Assembly: GCA_017937655.1 (NCBI GenBank)
Contig: JAGBDE010000040.1
Span: forward strand, 1 to 64,000
DNA: 64,000 nucleotides
Source: Clostridia bacterium
GTDB taxonomy: Bacteria; Bacillota; Clostridia; Christensenellales; Aristaeellaceae
Direction of reading: 5' to 3'
Positions within the stretch are counted from its first letter, which is position 1. Each line of letters starts with the position of its first letter. This document shows, in pieces, positions 27,801-35,411 of this stretch. The position numbers were made by a program, and so were the translations under genes. The notes under the pieces are model-generated. The model saw nothing but the letters and a program-made list of their open reading frames with translations, had not been told where the DNA came from and searched no databases.

Positions 27801-30800
27801 TGACATATCTGTCACTTTGCTGGTGTTAAAATTACTTAAGTTCAGCGTGGAAAGTATGTTGCAATTGCTGAACATATTTTTCATATTTTCCACGCAGCTG
27901 GTATCAAAACCACTTACATCCAAAGAGCTAAGCGCTTTGCAACCACTGAACATGCTGGACATGTTTTTCACTTGGGAAGTATTGAAGCCCTCCAGACCTA
28001 TGATGCTTTGCAAATTTTCACATGACATAAACATCTGCTGCATTGTAGTTGCTGCGCATGTATCTAATTTGCTCAAATCCATCGAGGTGACACTTTTCAG
28101 TCCTTGGAACAACGATTGGCACGCGTCCCCACTAAGCCGAATATAGCCATCCATCTCCACACGCAATACATTGAGGTTATTCGCCCAAGGTCTTGACCCT
28201 CCCCTTGCTTCATTCACCTGATAGTACGTGATACCCGTTGCTTCATCTGTATATGCATTTTTGCTAAATGCTATCGTATTCCCCTGAGAATCCTTCAGCG
28301 TCTCTTCACCGCGGAAGAATGTAAGGGTACCTGTCGAATCCAATTTTGCATATGCTGTCCCACTCAGTGCCCCATCAATCTTTGATGCATCCACGTGCTT
28401 TGATGTATTCACAGGCTTAACTACCGGCGCAGCAGGTTCAACCGGCTTACCGCTGGGTGTATCCGTTCCGTCACCGCCATCGGGTTCATCGGGCGTGGTG
28501 GGATCTTCCGGCGTTGTGGGCGCATCCGGCACAGTCAGGGTAAAGTCCATATCCTGCGCAGCTTCGCCGCTGAGCTTCACCATAAAGGTGAATTCCTGAT
28601 CGGGATTGCCGCCGGTGCCTTCCACCGCCTTCTCCACCTTCAGCGCGCCGGGCTGTGACTGGTTGGCAAACACAGGCACCATCTGGCTTTCGGAAACGGC
28701 GCCATTTTCAACAGCATATACACTTTGGTCAAAGCTCAGAGATCCGTCGCCGTTGTCAAACACGGTGATCTTGAACAGATATTGCTGGGTGGAATAGATG
28801 ACCGTCTCGTCGCCTTCGTCCACTTCCTGCGCCAGGTAGTAATATACGGCGGGCGCGTCGGGATCGAGGCTCACGTCATCCTGGTCAAAGGAGAGCGCAT
28901 CAAACACAGCCACACCCGCAGCATTGCTGGTGGCATTCATGGTGGTTGCACCCTCGGCGGTGGTTCCCTTCTCATCACAGGGAACCAGTTCAAAGGTGAA
29001 GGTCTTGTTCCCTGGCTCGCGTCCGTCCAGGGTCTTCCACACCTTCAGCGTCACTTCGCCGCTGGCAGCATAGGTATTTGTGAATTTTGGTTCGCTGTTA
29101 CCAGTGAATTTGGGCGTCACCGTCATGGTGCCATCGCCGTTGTCTGTAACGGTCACTTCCACAGCGAAAGACTTGGTGTCGCTCTTGTAGCCGCCCAGCT
29201 CTTCGTCTACCTCGCGGATCTCATAGTAGAAGGTCTTGCCGTGGTCTGCCTGCGTGTACTTCAGCGCACCGAACAGCACCTCTGCCTCAGACTCGACAAC
29301 CTCGCCCAGGCCGCCGGTGGCTGCATCTTCCGGCTTCTGCACGCGGGTGGTGGCGATTACTTGACCTTCGGTCCCACTGCCCTCATTCATATCCACCAGT
29401 TCAAACTTGAACTTGTTCTTCTGGATAGCAGTGCCCGTCAGCAGCTTGCCAACCTTCAACTGCACAGAGCCAGTGGCACTATATGTATTGGTGAAGGCAG
29501 CTTCCACTTCCTCGCCGCTGACGATAAAGCCCTCTGCGTTTTCGGCTTCAGAGGTAAATCCCTTGCAAGGCTGTTCCTCCACAATATAACGGCTTTCGGA
29601 GGGCAGGCCGAAGATCTGCAAGCTCTGGTTGCCCTTCAGCTTGAAGGTATCACCGTTGCCGAGCTCCATTTCCCCGATCTTGCTCCATGCGCCATCCACA
29701 TACTGGTTCAACTGGGCAGGGTACTTTCCTTCCAGCGGCTTATCCGGCGCGGTGGGATCCGCCTTCTCCTGCAGCAGGGTCAGGATGAAGGTGAATTCGT
29801 TGGTTTCCGCAGCCTCAGTTGCCCCCACCAGCGCTTTGGTGATGCACAGATCGCCATAAGGATGGTAGGTATTGTTGATCATCAGGCCGTTTATCTGATC
29901 AGTGTACTTGGGGACATATTCTTCTTTGATCGTATACTTGTATTCCCGGCCGCCTGCTTCGTACTTCTCCAGCTTGCCGAAGGAGTATTCCCAGGTATCC
30001 GTTCCGTTGGTCGAAACAGTCTTCTCCTGGATTTTCTCGCCATCCCGATACAGGTACAGCTTCACCGTGCCGGGACGTACACCGGCCTTGTTGCCGTTAT
30101 CCTCCCAGACCTTGCTGCCGGAGATATCCACCAGCTCATTGGGATGGATGTTCGTGAGCTTATATACGCCGGGGCTGGTCTGCACGGTCTGCATCACATA
30201 GCCTTCAACAGGCTCCTCCTCGAAGGAGTACAGATACGGCACGCCCTGCTCATTGACGATATCCTGCTGGAAGATCGTCGCCGACCAGTTGTTTTTCTCG
30301 TTCAGCGTCAGCACGATATCGTTGCCATCCGCATCCTTCACAGGCTGGGGATCGTCCGCCGTGCCGGCAACCTTGCGCAGCAAAGAAACCTTCACCTCAT
30401 CGGGGCGCAGGTTATCGTGATTATCCTGATCCTGCCACTCCTTGGTGACAGACAGCGTGGAGGGAACGATCCCCACACGGGTATAGTCGTCACGGATCAT
30501 ACGCGGTGACGTCTGCCAGTTGATGCCGATGCCCACCAGGTCACCCTCAACGGAACGCATGCGCGTATTATTGAAGGCGTACATATTATTTTCCGGATCC
30601 TGTGCGGCTTCCCAATCCACGGTATTGATGTCATCCGCCATGCGGGCATACGCACCCTTGGCATTCCACGTGTCGGGATCGCCGTTGTCATCAGGTGCAA
30701 CCATGCGCAGGTAGGCCGTCAGGCGCTCCTTGGGCATGAGGATGAACTCATTGCCGTCCGTGCGGGTTCTGGCATCGATGGCGATCGCCGTAACGTTCAC

Positions 30801-33800
30801 GCCATCCGGCACGACCCACACACCGTTTTCATCAACCTCCGCCTCTGTCCAGACAGTCCGGTTGCTGACATCATAATTGCCGGAGGACAGAATGAGCGTA
30901 TCCTCTTCGTAGTTGCCGTCCGTCGTTTCGGATCTGGTTTCTGCGAACTGCAGATCAGGCGTGATGGAGTACAGCAGCACCGGCTTGACGCCAGCCGCAA
31001 CAAACTCACCCAACTCCACACGGGCCAAACGACCGCGCCATTGACCCCTGCCCTGCCATGCGCCGGGCCAATCCTTGCGCTCCTGCACATGCTGGAAGTC
31101 ATCTGCCTTGGTAACGTCGATCTCCTCTTCCGCGTTCGGGTCGGGCACATGATAATTCTCAAGGGTATCATAAAGAATGATATCCTTGGCAGCGGTATTG
31201 TCGTTGGTCACAACTGAGATCTTGTAGGTATAGGGATGGCCCTCATAGACCGTCACCTGTTCATGCCCGGAAAGGCCATGGGTCCAGTTGCCACCCAGGT
31301 CGTTTCTGACCTCCTTCTCCAGGCTGAGGACCGTGAAGTGAAGCGCAGAGACGGTATGCTCCGCCCGGGCATAGACAAAGCGGTTTTCATCCGTTGTCGG
31401 GTCCAGGTCGGTCAGTGCCGCCAGAACCTCAGGCTCCACAGCGGGCGTGGTCGCGTTGTTGCCTCCCGTAGGATCATCCGGCTCACCCCGCTGTCCCTCA
31501 ATGGTGCCCAGTGTGGGCACACCATTGGCGTCAAGGCGCAGGTTATCCACCGTGGACTGGAAGGCAGCATAGTTCACCAGCTGAACGCCGTATTTGTCCA
31601 TGTCCGCCACAGAATAAGCCGCATCGAATTCCAGGATGTGTTCATCATAATAGGCAGCGTATCTGTTGTCCGCCTTAGGTGCAGGAGTCAGGTCAGCCTC
31701 CACCACCAGCAGATAACGGCCGCTGTTCTTGTAGTTTTCAATGGCATAGACGTTCTTCGCGCTGTCGCCATTGCTCAGCTTGACGGTCTCCGTCTTGGGG
31801 ATCACATGCTCCGGCAGCAAATCATACCAAATGCCGCTGGTCTCTGCAGGGATCGCACCCTTCTCGACGGCCTCCTGGTAATCCTCAAAGGTTTCCAGGT
31901 TGCTCTGCTCGTTCAGCTTGATCGTATAATGAACCAGGACCTGCTTGTTTTCCGGGTTGCCTTCATAGTCTGCGCTCTTGGTCAGGGAGACGCCATAGCT
32001 GGCGCCCGCCATCGTCGTGCGGGAGGCATCGTCCCAATCTGCGACACGATGTGCAACGTCCTTAAAGCCGTCTTCCACCCAGCCGTATGCATCCATGCGC
32101 ACATCGTTTTTGAACTTGGTAGTGGGGTTGGCCGTCTCTTCGAACAGATCCGCCACAATGCCCTTGATCCGCTCCGAGGGTTTGAGGGTGATGGTGGGAT
32201 AGACATCCCAGACCACGCCGCCCAGCTCGCACTTCTCCTCGCCTTCGCCCTCAGCGGACACATTGCTGACATAGGTCCAGCGCACATCCGTTACATTCTC
32301 ACCGAAATAGAGGGTATCTGCCGCCGGATTCCAGCTGCCCATCAGGGAACCCTCAACAGGCTCAAATGCGTTATTGCGGTATTCAATGACGGCCGCCTGC
32401 TTCCATTCCGCAGCGCCGTCCACCTGCACCTCCACCATCAGCGTAGGCACATGCAGACTGCCATCAGCAACATAGCCATAGCTGCCGCTGGCCGTCTTCT
32501 GGTAACGGTAGGTCGTGGGCCTGCCAATCCGCAGGGCCTTGAACTCAAAATCCTCGGAGGTCAGCTGCTCATCTTCATAATTGAAGAAGGTCATGTGATC
32601 CTCGGTCACCTGCTTCCAGCCCAGCAGGCCGTAGGAAGCTTCCAGCTCTTCATCGCTAGAGGCAGGCTCCTGCGTGAGGGAGTACTCGCTGGTCCAGGGG
32701 TAGCCATAGCCAACTGTCCGCACAACGAAGTTCATATCGACTTCGTTGCCCCGCTCCAGCTGGTTCAGGCCAAGACCATAGTTCCAGTCCTTATTGGGGC
32801 GTTCCTCCGTCCACTTATTGACAATGAAGGATCCGGGAGGGACGCGCCACTTCATGGGCGAATACTGAATCGTCACATCATCGGCAAGGACGACCTGCTT
32901 CTGGGGGTCCTTTACATCCGCGCCCCACGCAGGCAAAGCAACCTCTGCGTCAGATTCATCCAGCACCCAATGCACCTCATTATGCAGGTGATACACCCTC
33001 TGAGGCTCATCCGTATTGGGCACAACGAAGTCCGACTTCTTATAGGCAGACCACATGTATACCGTTTTGTCATACTGGATCCTTGTGGTGCTGTCATGCT
33101 GATTCTGAGAAACGGGGGCCATGAAATCCACGCCATCCTCCGCTGACACCGCGGGAACCGGGTCGTCCGCCGCGCCCGTCAACACCGTGCCGGGAAAGTT
33201 GGTGCTGCCCAGGAAGATGCCGTCCGTGATCCGCGTCTTATTGCTGTTGTCATCCAGCTCATAGGCGTAGGACAGCACGTCCTCAACATGCAGGGAATAG
33301 GGCTGGTTATTATTATGGGACTGATAGGTATACCACTTGGCATAAATGTAGTTGTCGGGATTCGGATCGCTGGCAGGCAGATTGGCCAGCAGTTCTTCCG
33401 GTACAAACTCAGCGCTCTCATAGACCTCGCCATCCTTATAAACATAATTCAAGGCGGCGGTGGTGTCGATCTGGGCATTGATCGGCTCGCTGCGCATGCT
33501 GATGGTATTACCCCGGTTAGTGAGCACCTCACAATAGGCTGTAATATCCCGACAGGTGCTCATATCCACCACATCCAGGGGCGTCAGGCCACGGATGGCT
33601 ACCTCAATAGACACGCTGGATGCTGCGTTCAGCGTGCGGGTGTTGGTCAGCACATACTGATCACCTATATGCTGCCAGTTGAAGTCCGCCTTGATGGACG
33701 GTGCCTCGGGCACAGGCATTTCCAGCTTACCCTGTAGCTCGCTGGCGCTTGCAATACCCACCTGATTCGCGTCATAGGTGCGGGTGGGCCACACCTGTGC

Positions 33801-34190
33801 GGGGATGCTGATGGTCACATCGCCGGGTTCATAGTCGAACTGGCCGGAGAGCTGTACCTCAATGCGATAGATCATCACCAATTCATCATTGGTGGTCGTA
33901 GACAGGTACAAATGGGTTTTGTCTTTCAGCTCTGCCGCAGGGGTAGCTTCGCCCTCCGCAGTCGTCGTGCTGTCCTGCGTGACCCATGTGAGATAGACAC
34001 CCTCGATCTTGGAGCCATCCAAGTCATTGGTGCCCGTCTGAGCTGGGCCTTCCTCTGCGTCCGCCTGGCTGATCACAGGCAGCGCAAACAGACCCGCCGG
34101 GCCGTCCAGCGCAACACCTGACAGCAGCATGCATGCCGCCAACATCAGCAGCATCCATTTTTTCAGGCTGTTCGGCAGATTCTTCTTCAT
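21813..34190 (-). CDS. Giant LPxTG-type cell-wall adhesin with Cna-B and Spy0128-like repeats and a DUF285 insert
   Basis: A 4125-residue surface protein. Residues 1-45 are a signal peptide (KKWMLLMLAACMLLSGVALD). A large head without obvious repeats extends to about residue 1230. Cna-B domains follow (SVTKEWQDQDN, SGSKVWEDNGNKAGVRPG), then about nine Spy0128-like pilin linker modules ending in DNGDGTL-type strands, alternating with Cna-B-like modules that begin LxVSKxV. Near residues 2037-2287 is a block of 26-residue DUF285/BspA repeats (NTSNVTNMSSMF). The C-terminus is VPKTGDDAPLELW, a hydrophobic helix and KKKTKA, a sortase signal with V in place of L. No sortase is in the window. Such modules form internal isopeptide bonds and make stiff adhesin stalks. 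RBS GGGAG precedes ATG 34190. It may be cargo of the neighbouring element. Confidence 0.93.
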   Translation of the reverse strand: MKKNLPNSLKKWMLLMLAACMLLSGVALDGPAGLFALPVISQADAEEGPAQTGTNDLDGSKIEGVYLTWVTQDSTTTAEGEATPAAELKDKTHLYLSTTTNDELVMIYRIEVQLSGQFDYEPGDVTISIPAQVWPTRTYDANQVGIASASELQGKLEMPVPEAPSIKADFNWQHIGDQYVLTNTRTLNAASSVSIEVAIRGLTPLDVVDMSTCRDITAYCEVLTNRGNTISMRSEPINAQIDTTAALNYVYKDGEVYESAEFVPEELLANLPASDPNPDNYIYAKWYTYQSHNNNQPYSLHVEDVLSYAYELDDNSNKTRITDGIFLGSTNFPGTVLTGAADDPVPAVSAEDGVDFMAPVSQNQHDSTTRIQYDKTVYMWSAYKKSDFVVPNTDEPQRVYHLHNEVHWVLDESDAEVALPAWGADVKDPQKQVVLADDVTIQYSPMKWRVPPGSFIVNKWTEERPNKDWNYGLGLNQLERGNEVDMNFVVRTVGYGYPWTSEYSLTQEPASSDEELEASYGLLGWKQVTEDHMTFFNYEDEQLTSEDFEFKALRIGRPTTYRYQKTASGSYGYVADGSLHVPTLMVEVQVDGAAEWKQAAVIEYRNNAFEPVEGSLMGSWNPAADTLYFGENVTDVRWTYVSNVSAEGEGEEKCELGGVVWDVYPTITLKPSERIKGIVADLFEETANPTTKFKNDVRMDAYGWVEDGFKDVAHRVADWDDASRTTMAGASYGVSLTKSADYEGNPENKQVLVHYTIKLNEQSNLETFEDYQEAVEKGAIPAETSGIWYDLLPEHVIPKTETVKLSNGDSAKNVYAIENYKNSGRYLLVVEADLTPAPKADNRYAAYYDEHILEFDAAYSVADMDKYGVQLVNYAAFQSTVDNLRLDANGVPTLGTIEGQRGEPDDPTGGNNATTPAVEPEVLAALTDLDPTTDENRFVYARAEHTVSALHFTVLSLEKEVRNDLGGNWTHGLSGHEQVTVYEGHPYTYKISVVTNDNTAAKDIILYDTLENYHVPDPNAEEEIDVTKADDFQHVQERKDWPGAWQGRGQWRGRLARVELGEFVAAGVKPVLLYSITPDLQFAETRSETTDGNYEEDTLILSSGNYDVSNRTVWTEAEVDENGVWVVPDGVNVTAIAIDARTRTDGNEFILMPKERLTAYLRMVAPDDNGDPDTWNAKGAYARMADDINTVDWEAAQDPENNMYAFNNTRMRSVEGDLVGIGINWQTSPRMIRDDYTRVGIVPSTLSVTKEWQDQDNHDNLRPDEVKVSLLRKVAGTADDPQPVKDADGNDIVLTLNEKNNWSATIFQQDIVNEQGVPYLYSFEEEPVEGYVMQTVQTSPGVYKLTNIHPNELVDISGSKVWEDNGNKAGVRPGTVKLYLYRDGEKIQEKTVSTNGTDTWEYSFGKLEKYEAGGREYKYTIKEEYVPKYTDQINGLMINNTYHPYGDLCITKALVGATEAAETNEFTFILTLLQEKADPTAPDKPLEGKYPAQLNQYVDGAWSKIGEMELGNGDTFKLKGNQSLQIFGLPSESRYIVEEQPCKGFTSEAENAEGFIVSGEEVEAAFTNTYSATGSVQLKVGKLLTGTAIQKNKFKFELVDMNEGSGTEGQVIATTRVQKPEDAATGGLGEVVESEAEVLFGALKYTQADHGKTFYYEIREVDEELGGYKSDTKSFAVEVTVTDNGDGTMTVTPKFTGNSEPKFTNTYAASGEVTLKVWKTLDGREPGNKTFTFELVPCDEKGTTAEGATTMNATSNAAGVAVFDALSFDQDDVSLDPDAPAVYYYLAQEVDEGDETVIYSTQQYLFKITVFDNGDGSLSFDQSVYAVENGAVSESQMVPVFANQSQPGALKVEKAVEGTGGNPDQEFTFMVKLSGEAAQDMDFTLTVPDAPTTPEDPTTPDEPDGGDGTDTPSGKPVEPAAPVVKPVNTSKHVDASKIDGALSGTAYAKLDSTGTLTFFRGEETLKDSQGNTIAFSKNAYTDEATGITYYQVNEARGGSRPWANNLNVLRVEMDGYIRLSGDACQSLFQGLKSVTSMDLSKLDTCAATTMQQMFMSCENLQSIIGLEGFNTSQVKNMSSMFSGCKALSSLDVSGFDTSCVENMKNMFSNCNILSTLNLSNFNTSKVTDMSQLFNACNALTTLDLSSFNTSNVTNMSSMFKDCKALTTLELSCFNTSNVTNMSSMFLACNALKKLDLRNFDTGKVTNMHQMFCNCFDLTEVDVSSFNTSNVENMGYMFSSCKALTKLDLSNFNTTKTTYISNIFQSATYLNELNIANFDTITGNCGGSRFITNNGKRLYKITIGNSTVLTNYYPEAATTGYTGKWMLLNDPTQVLTNEELFTEGNHAGTWVWEEATYKLNFLPGDEGSGSMATAYPAVSKDYTFAPTFTSAMHELTGFKDGNGKEYSLNADGTCTIPANTYPAIDGKEQEVTLTAQWKEKDLGVTVTGDTVTLKLKAGESITLNNLPAGTAYEVWEELPTGWVLVSKTNDAGVIQPTVTTTSTFTNKYEPGKVTVSLRVSKLLDGEAPEAEAFTFTLSDTTGVLQTKKNAAGGGVVFDTITYAAAGTYTYTIAETAGADSTITYDATEYTVTVKVTDDGAGKLSASVSYAKGDVAVSADELVFNNTTKPGSLTLSKVLAGNLTEGARAKEFTFEISFADAATMPWNGTVGIDGSEEILTVSGGKATVTLKGGESITLTGIPAGLTYEVKETGDLTGWTQSGVTSGTIAAGENAACTITNTYTDTLSGNAFIEIKKALVGRKLVQGEFTFQLCEGNNVIRTATNEADGTVRFDPIHYMQEGRYEYVIVEVPGKDETIKYSDQRIRVTVDVKDEDGKGTLICDPSYLIEYSNGDIDVGDVITNYVKTGHLAVSKTVVSTNAAHSTKKFPFTITLTNADGTPYTGTYTTAAEDSEPVQVVGGQVQVELANDETITLYNLMMGTQYTVEEAPAGGFTVTAEGPEGTIAADTTAQTIFTNTYHAKGEFVMDARKKLVDADGNTLPLEAGQFTFELIDENYKVITATNDADGIIVFEAIHFDETDVGEHSFVLRERNDGKAGYVYSTDEHTFAVTVTDNGDGTLSATAPFSGEDYTFENTFSNETSISVEKVWEDENDKMGVRPKSVMVQLYQNRKEMKDKTAELNADNLWAYTFDQLPAVDADGLEYIYEVRELPVQFYQSSSKTENGETTIINTLNMQGTLEVSKTVVNGHADKEFTFVITLMREDTAAEPQLVAAVGCQFVMEKSGKYTPVTTDADGKITVTLKHGEKLQLLGLPYGTVYKVKEKAEPGYTTEVTGDTGTVTQGVLHQANFVNTYEATGEVAFEGTKSIDSRALTENDVFTFEILDATGKSFEPALTATNDVTGKIAYPTISYTLDDVGDHTYTVKETSTDGKGITVATNSYTVMVNVSDNGDGTLEVTEKDGSDDYTALNFVNSYKTTGGITFEGEKKLEGRKLTDKDVFTFEVKEGDKTVAVGESDETGAITFPEITYTLDDVGEHTYTVKETSTDGNGITVDTKTYEVEVTVTDNEDGTLKVVASDNHKALNFTNTYEADGTVRFKGTKQLVGREFRSGDVFLFELVENGVTIQRSRLTPAEGTEAAFEFNPIEYTTADIGTHIYLIREEKGSLKGVAYDATEYTVTVTVADAGNGKLSVSKAYAVNGEAADKILFTNTYEAKGELTLTAEKTVNGIEPTADQVFDFTLSDANGEIETVQNKLGEIEFAKLSYTQDDLGEHTYTVKENATETDGYTIDETVYTVKVTVTDNGDGTLKVEKKITANGKPAESMTFDNKHLAALTISKKVGGCTTEETFPINVWLFDAKGNELKGEYAYTGDVTGKLTSGNAIELGHGQTITIEDLPVGSRYKVEETKDPRFTTTVNSLAMNTAEGEIVEGGNTAAFVNRLITTMFQVRKEWQGGDGGTIILTLYANGEKLENQPAYTQEGDMYYYTGLPMYDEGGYKIIYSAKEKYVDGYLTIYKNVEPYENETKSIYNGGTIINKAIKTIKVQKVWSGLAEGAEVPEITLILHCNGEVYDRKTPKPDSDGWYVYSNLPVFVNGERAVYSVTEEPMESCSTIYTNNGEEGDCAYNGGVITNIVVPKTGDDAPLELWAAAMLLSAAALVLIGKKKTKA
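23560..24280 (-). repeat. Near-identical tandem modules in the adhesin, 351-bp period
   Basis: CCGTCCGTGCTGGTTTCCTT and the bases after it occur at 23677 and again at 24028, exactly 351 bp (117 codons) apart. The flanking modules are similar at DNA level too. This points to a recent in-frame duplication of one Spy0128-like module. Confidence 0.75.
27420..28080 (-). repeat. 78-bp tandem repeats encoding the DUF285 block
   Basis: CATGCTGGACATATTCGTTA recurs at 27639 and 27717 (78 bp, 26 codons), and diverged copies extend over about 27420-28080. The stretch is clearly richer in A+T than the rest of the adhesin gene. Confidence 0.8.
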
Positions 34191-34265
34191 AGATCTTCAT
34201 CTCCCGCACATATTGGCGCGTATACACATCCAACATGGGCACAATTCACCCATATTATAATTGCT

Positions 34266-34294
34266 ATTTTACCATTATACCCTTATTCTGTCAA
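34266..34294 (-). promoter_or_regulatory. Promoter of the giant adhesin
   Basis: On the minus strand, a perfect TTGACA (plus 34289-34294), a 17-bp spacer and TAAAAT (34266-34271). A leader of about 68 bases follows. A TATAAT also occurs inside the spacer but at unsuitable spacing. Confidence 0.8.
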
Positions 34295-34591
34295 TTTCTA
34301 CATTGCCATTTTCGCTTGCTTTCATTCCAAAAATAACCTGTTTTATTCTTCATGCTCACCTTTTTACCAAAGCCACAACAAGTCAGGACATTTCAAGCAT
34401 GGCAAATCAACATATACTCATCATCACTAGGATCAAAGACGCTGCAGTCTGAATCCAAGCCCTGCCGCGCACGTTGACAAATACATCAATGCCTCTGCTG
34501 CCATCGGCGCGATTCATTCCGTTTGACAGTTTTAGCATACCACGGCAGTCTTTCATGGATAAGTTAATAAGGAATATCATTGCATACAAAA

Positions 34592-34637
34592 ATCCGAACC
34601 CATTTCTCTCTGGAAATGAGTTCGGATTCTCTTTTTT
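34592..34637. terminator. Bidirectional terminator after the BMP transporter operon
   Basis: AATCCGAAC-c-CATTT (34592-34606) pairs with AAATG-a-GTTCGGATT (34615-34629), flanked by TCTCTTTTTT on one side and ACAAAAA on the other. It ends the minus-strand operon that runs from 40466. Confidence 0.85.
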
Positions 34638-34691
34638 AGATAAATTCACCCTTGACAAATCCCTTGCCCGGGATGGTCTTTTCTTTATTCA

Positions 34692-35369
34692 TTATTCTTC
34701 CACAGGCTCCTCGGCAGAACGCTCGCTACGGCGGGAGCGGCGGTGGGCTTCGTCGAAGAAGGGGGCGAACTCGGGCTGCTGGGAAACGGGTTCCTCAGCG
34801 GTTTCAGCGGGAGCGGGCTCCTCGGCCACCACGTCCTCGGGGACGATCTCAGCGGCGAGCTCGGCGGGGGCTTCCTCGGCGGCAGGGGCGGTATCCTTCT
34901 TGGTTACCTTGGCCACCAGGCCGGTGACAGCGCCGGAAACCTTCTTGGCGGTGGACTTCATGGTGTCGCCCACCTTGGTCATGGCTTCGGAGAACTTGCT
35001 GGTTTCACCCTCGGCCTTGGGGGCGGATTCCGCCACCTTGCTCAGGGCGAAGAAGGCGGTGACCGCCGCGCCGATGGCAATGATCAGCATGCCGATGCCC
35101 ATAGCGATGATCTGCAGCAGGGGCAGGGTCTTGTCAAAGGCGGTGTCCAGGCCGTTGGCAATCTTGTTCAGCTGGCCCACAGCATCGTGGGTGACGCCAT
35201 ACATCTCGGTGTAGAAGTCTGCGCCGAAGCTGTAATCAATGCTGTAGGTGGTGCTGAAATAGGCTCCGGTGGAGGTGCTCATGGCGGCGATGAGCATGTA
35301 CAGGCCCATCACGATGATCAGCGTACCTACCACGATGCCGATAATTTTTGCGGTTTTATTCATAGTCAT
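34692..35369 (-). CDS. Membrane protein with Ala/Glu-rich tail, 225 aa
   Basis: Two transmembrane segments (about residues 8-28 and 84-108) flank an extracytoplasmic loop of about 55 residues. A cytoplasmic tail follows that is rich in Ala, Glu and Pro (AAEEAPAELAAEIVPEDVVA) and ends in a basic then acidic stretch. I do not recognise a family. It follows the second permease of the BMP transporter by 42 bases and shares its terminator, so it is probably co-transcribed. Start ATG 35369 is preceded by GGAGGA; an ATG two codons later is also possible. A link to the transporter is suggested by position only. Confidence 0.75.
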   Translation of the reverse strand: MTMNKTAKIIGIVVGTLIIVMGLYMLIAAMSTSTGAYFSTTYSIDYSFGADFYTEMYGVTHDAVGQLNKIANGLDTAFDKTLPLLQIIAMGIGMLIIAIGAAVTAFFALSKVAESAPKAEGETSKFSEAMTKVGDTMKSTAKKVSGAVTGLVAKVTKKDTAPAAEEAPAELAAEIVPEDVVAEEPAPAETAEEPVSQQPEFAPFFDEAHRRSRRSERSAEEPVEE

Positions 35370-35411
35370 TGTTGTTTTCCTCCGGTTTTTTGCGTTAGGT
35401 TTCCAGGGGGA

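Larger units (their letters stand above)
34191..34691. other. 501-base gap upstream of the adhesin
   Basis: Holds the adhesin promoter (34266-34294) and the bidirectional terminator (34592-34637). The stretch 34300-34590 has no convincing gene; a minus-strand frame here (including SNGMNRADGSRGIDVF) has no start signal and I do not recognise it. If the adhesin belongs to the mobile element, its right end should lie in this stretch. Confidence 0.6.

Noticed and set aside
34407..34658. Minus-strand frame of 83 codons upstream of the adhesin
   Set aside because: It includes a terminator hairpin, lacks a ribosome binding site and shows no recognisable domain. It could be a gene remnant at the element's right end, but the evidence is too thin.
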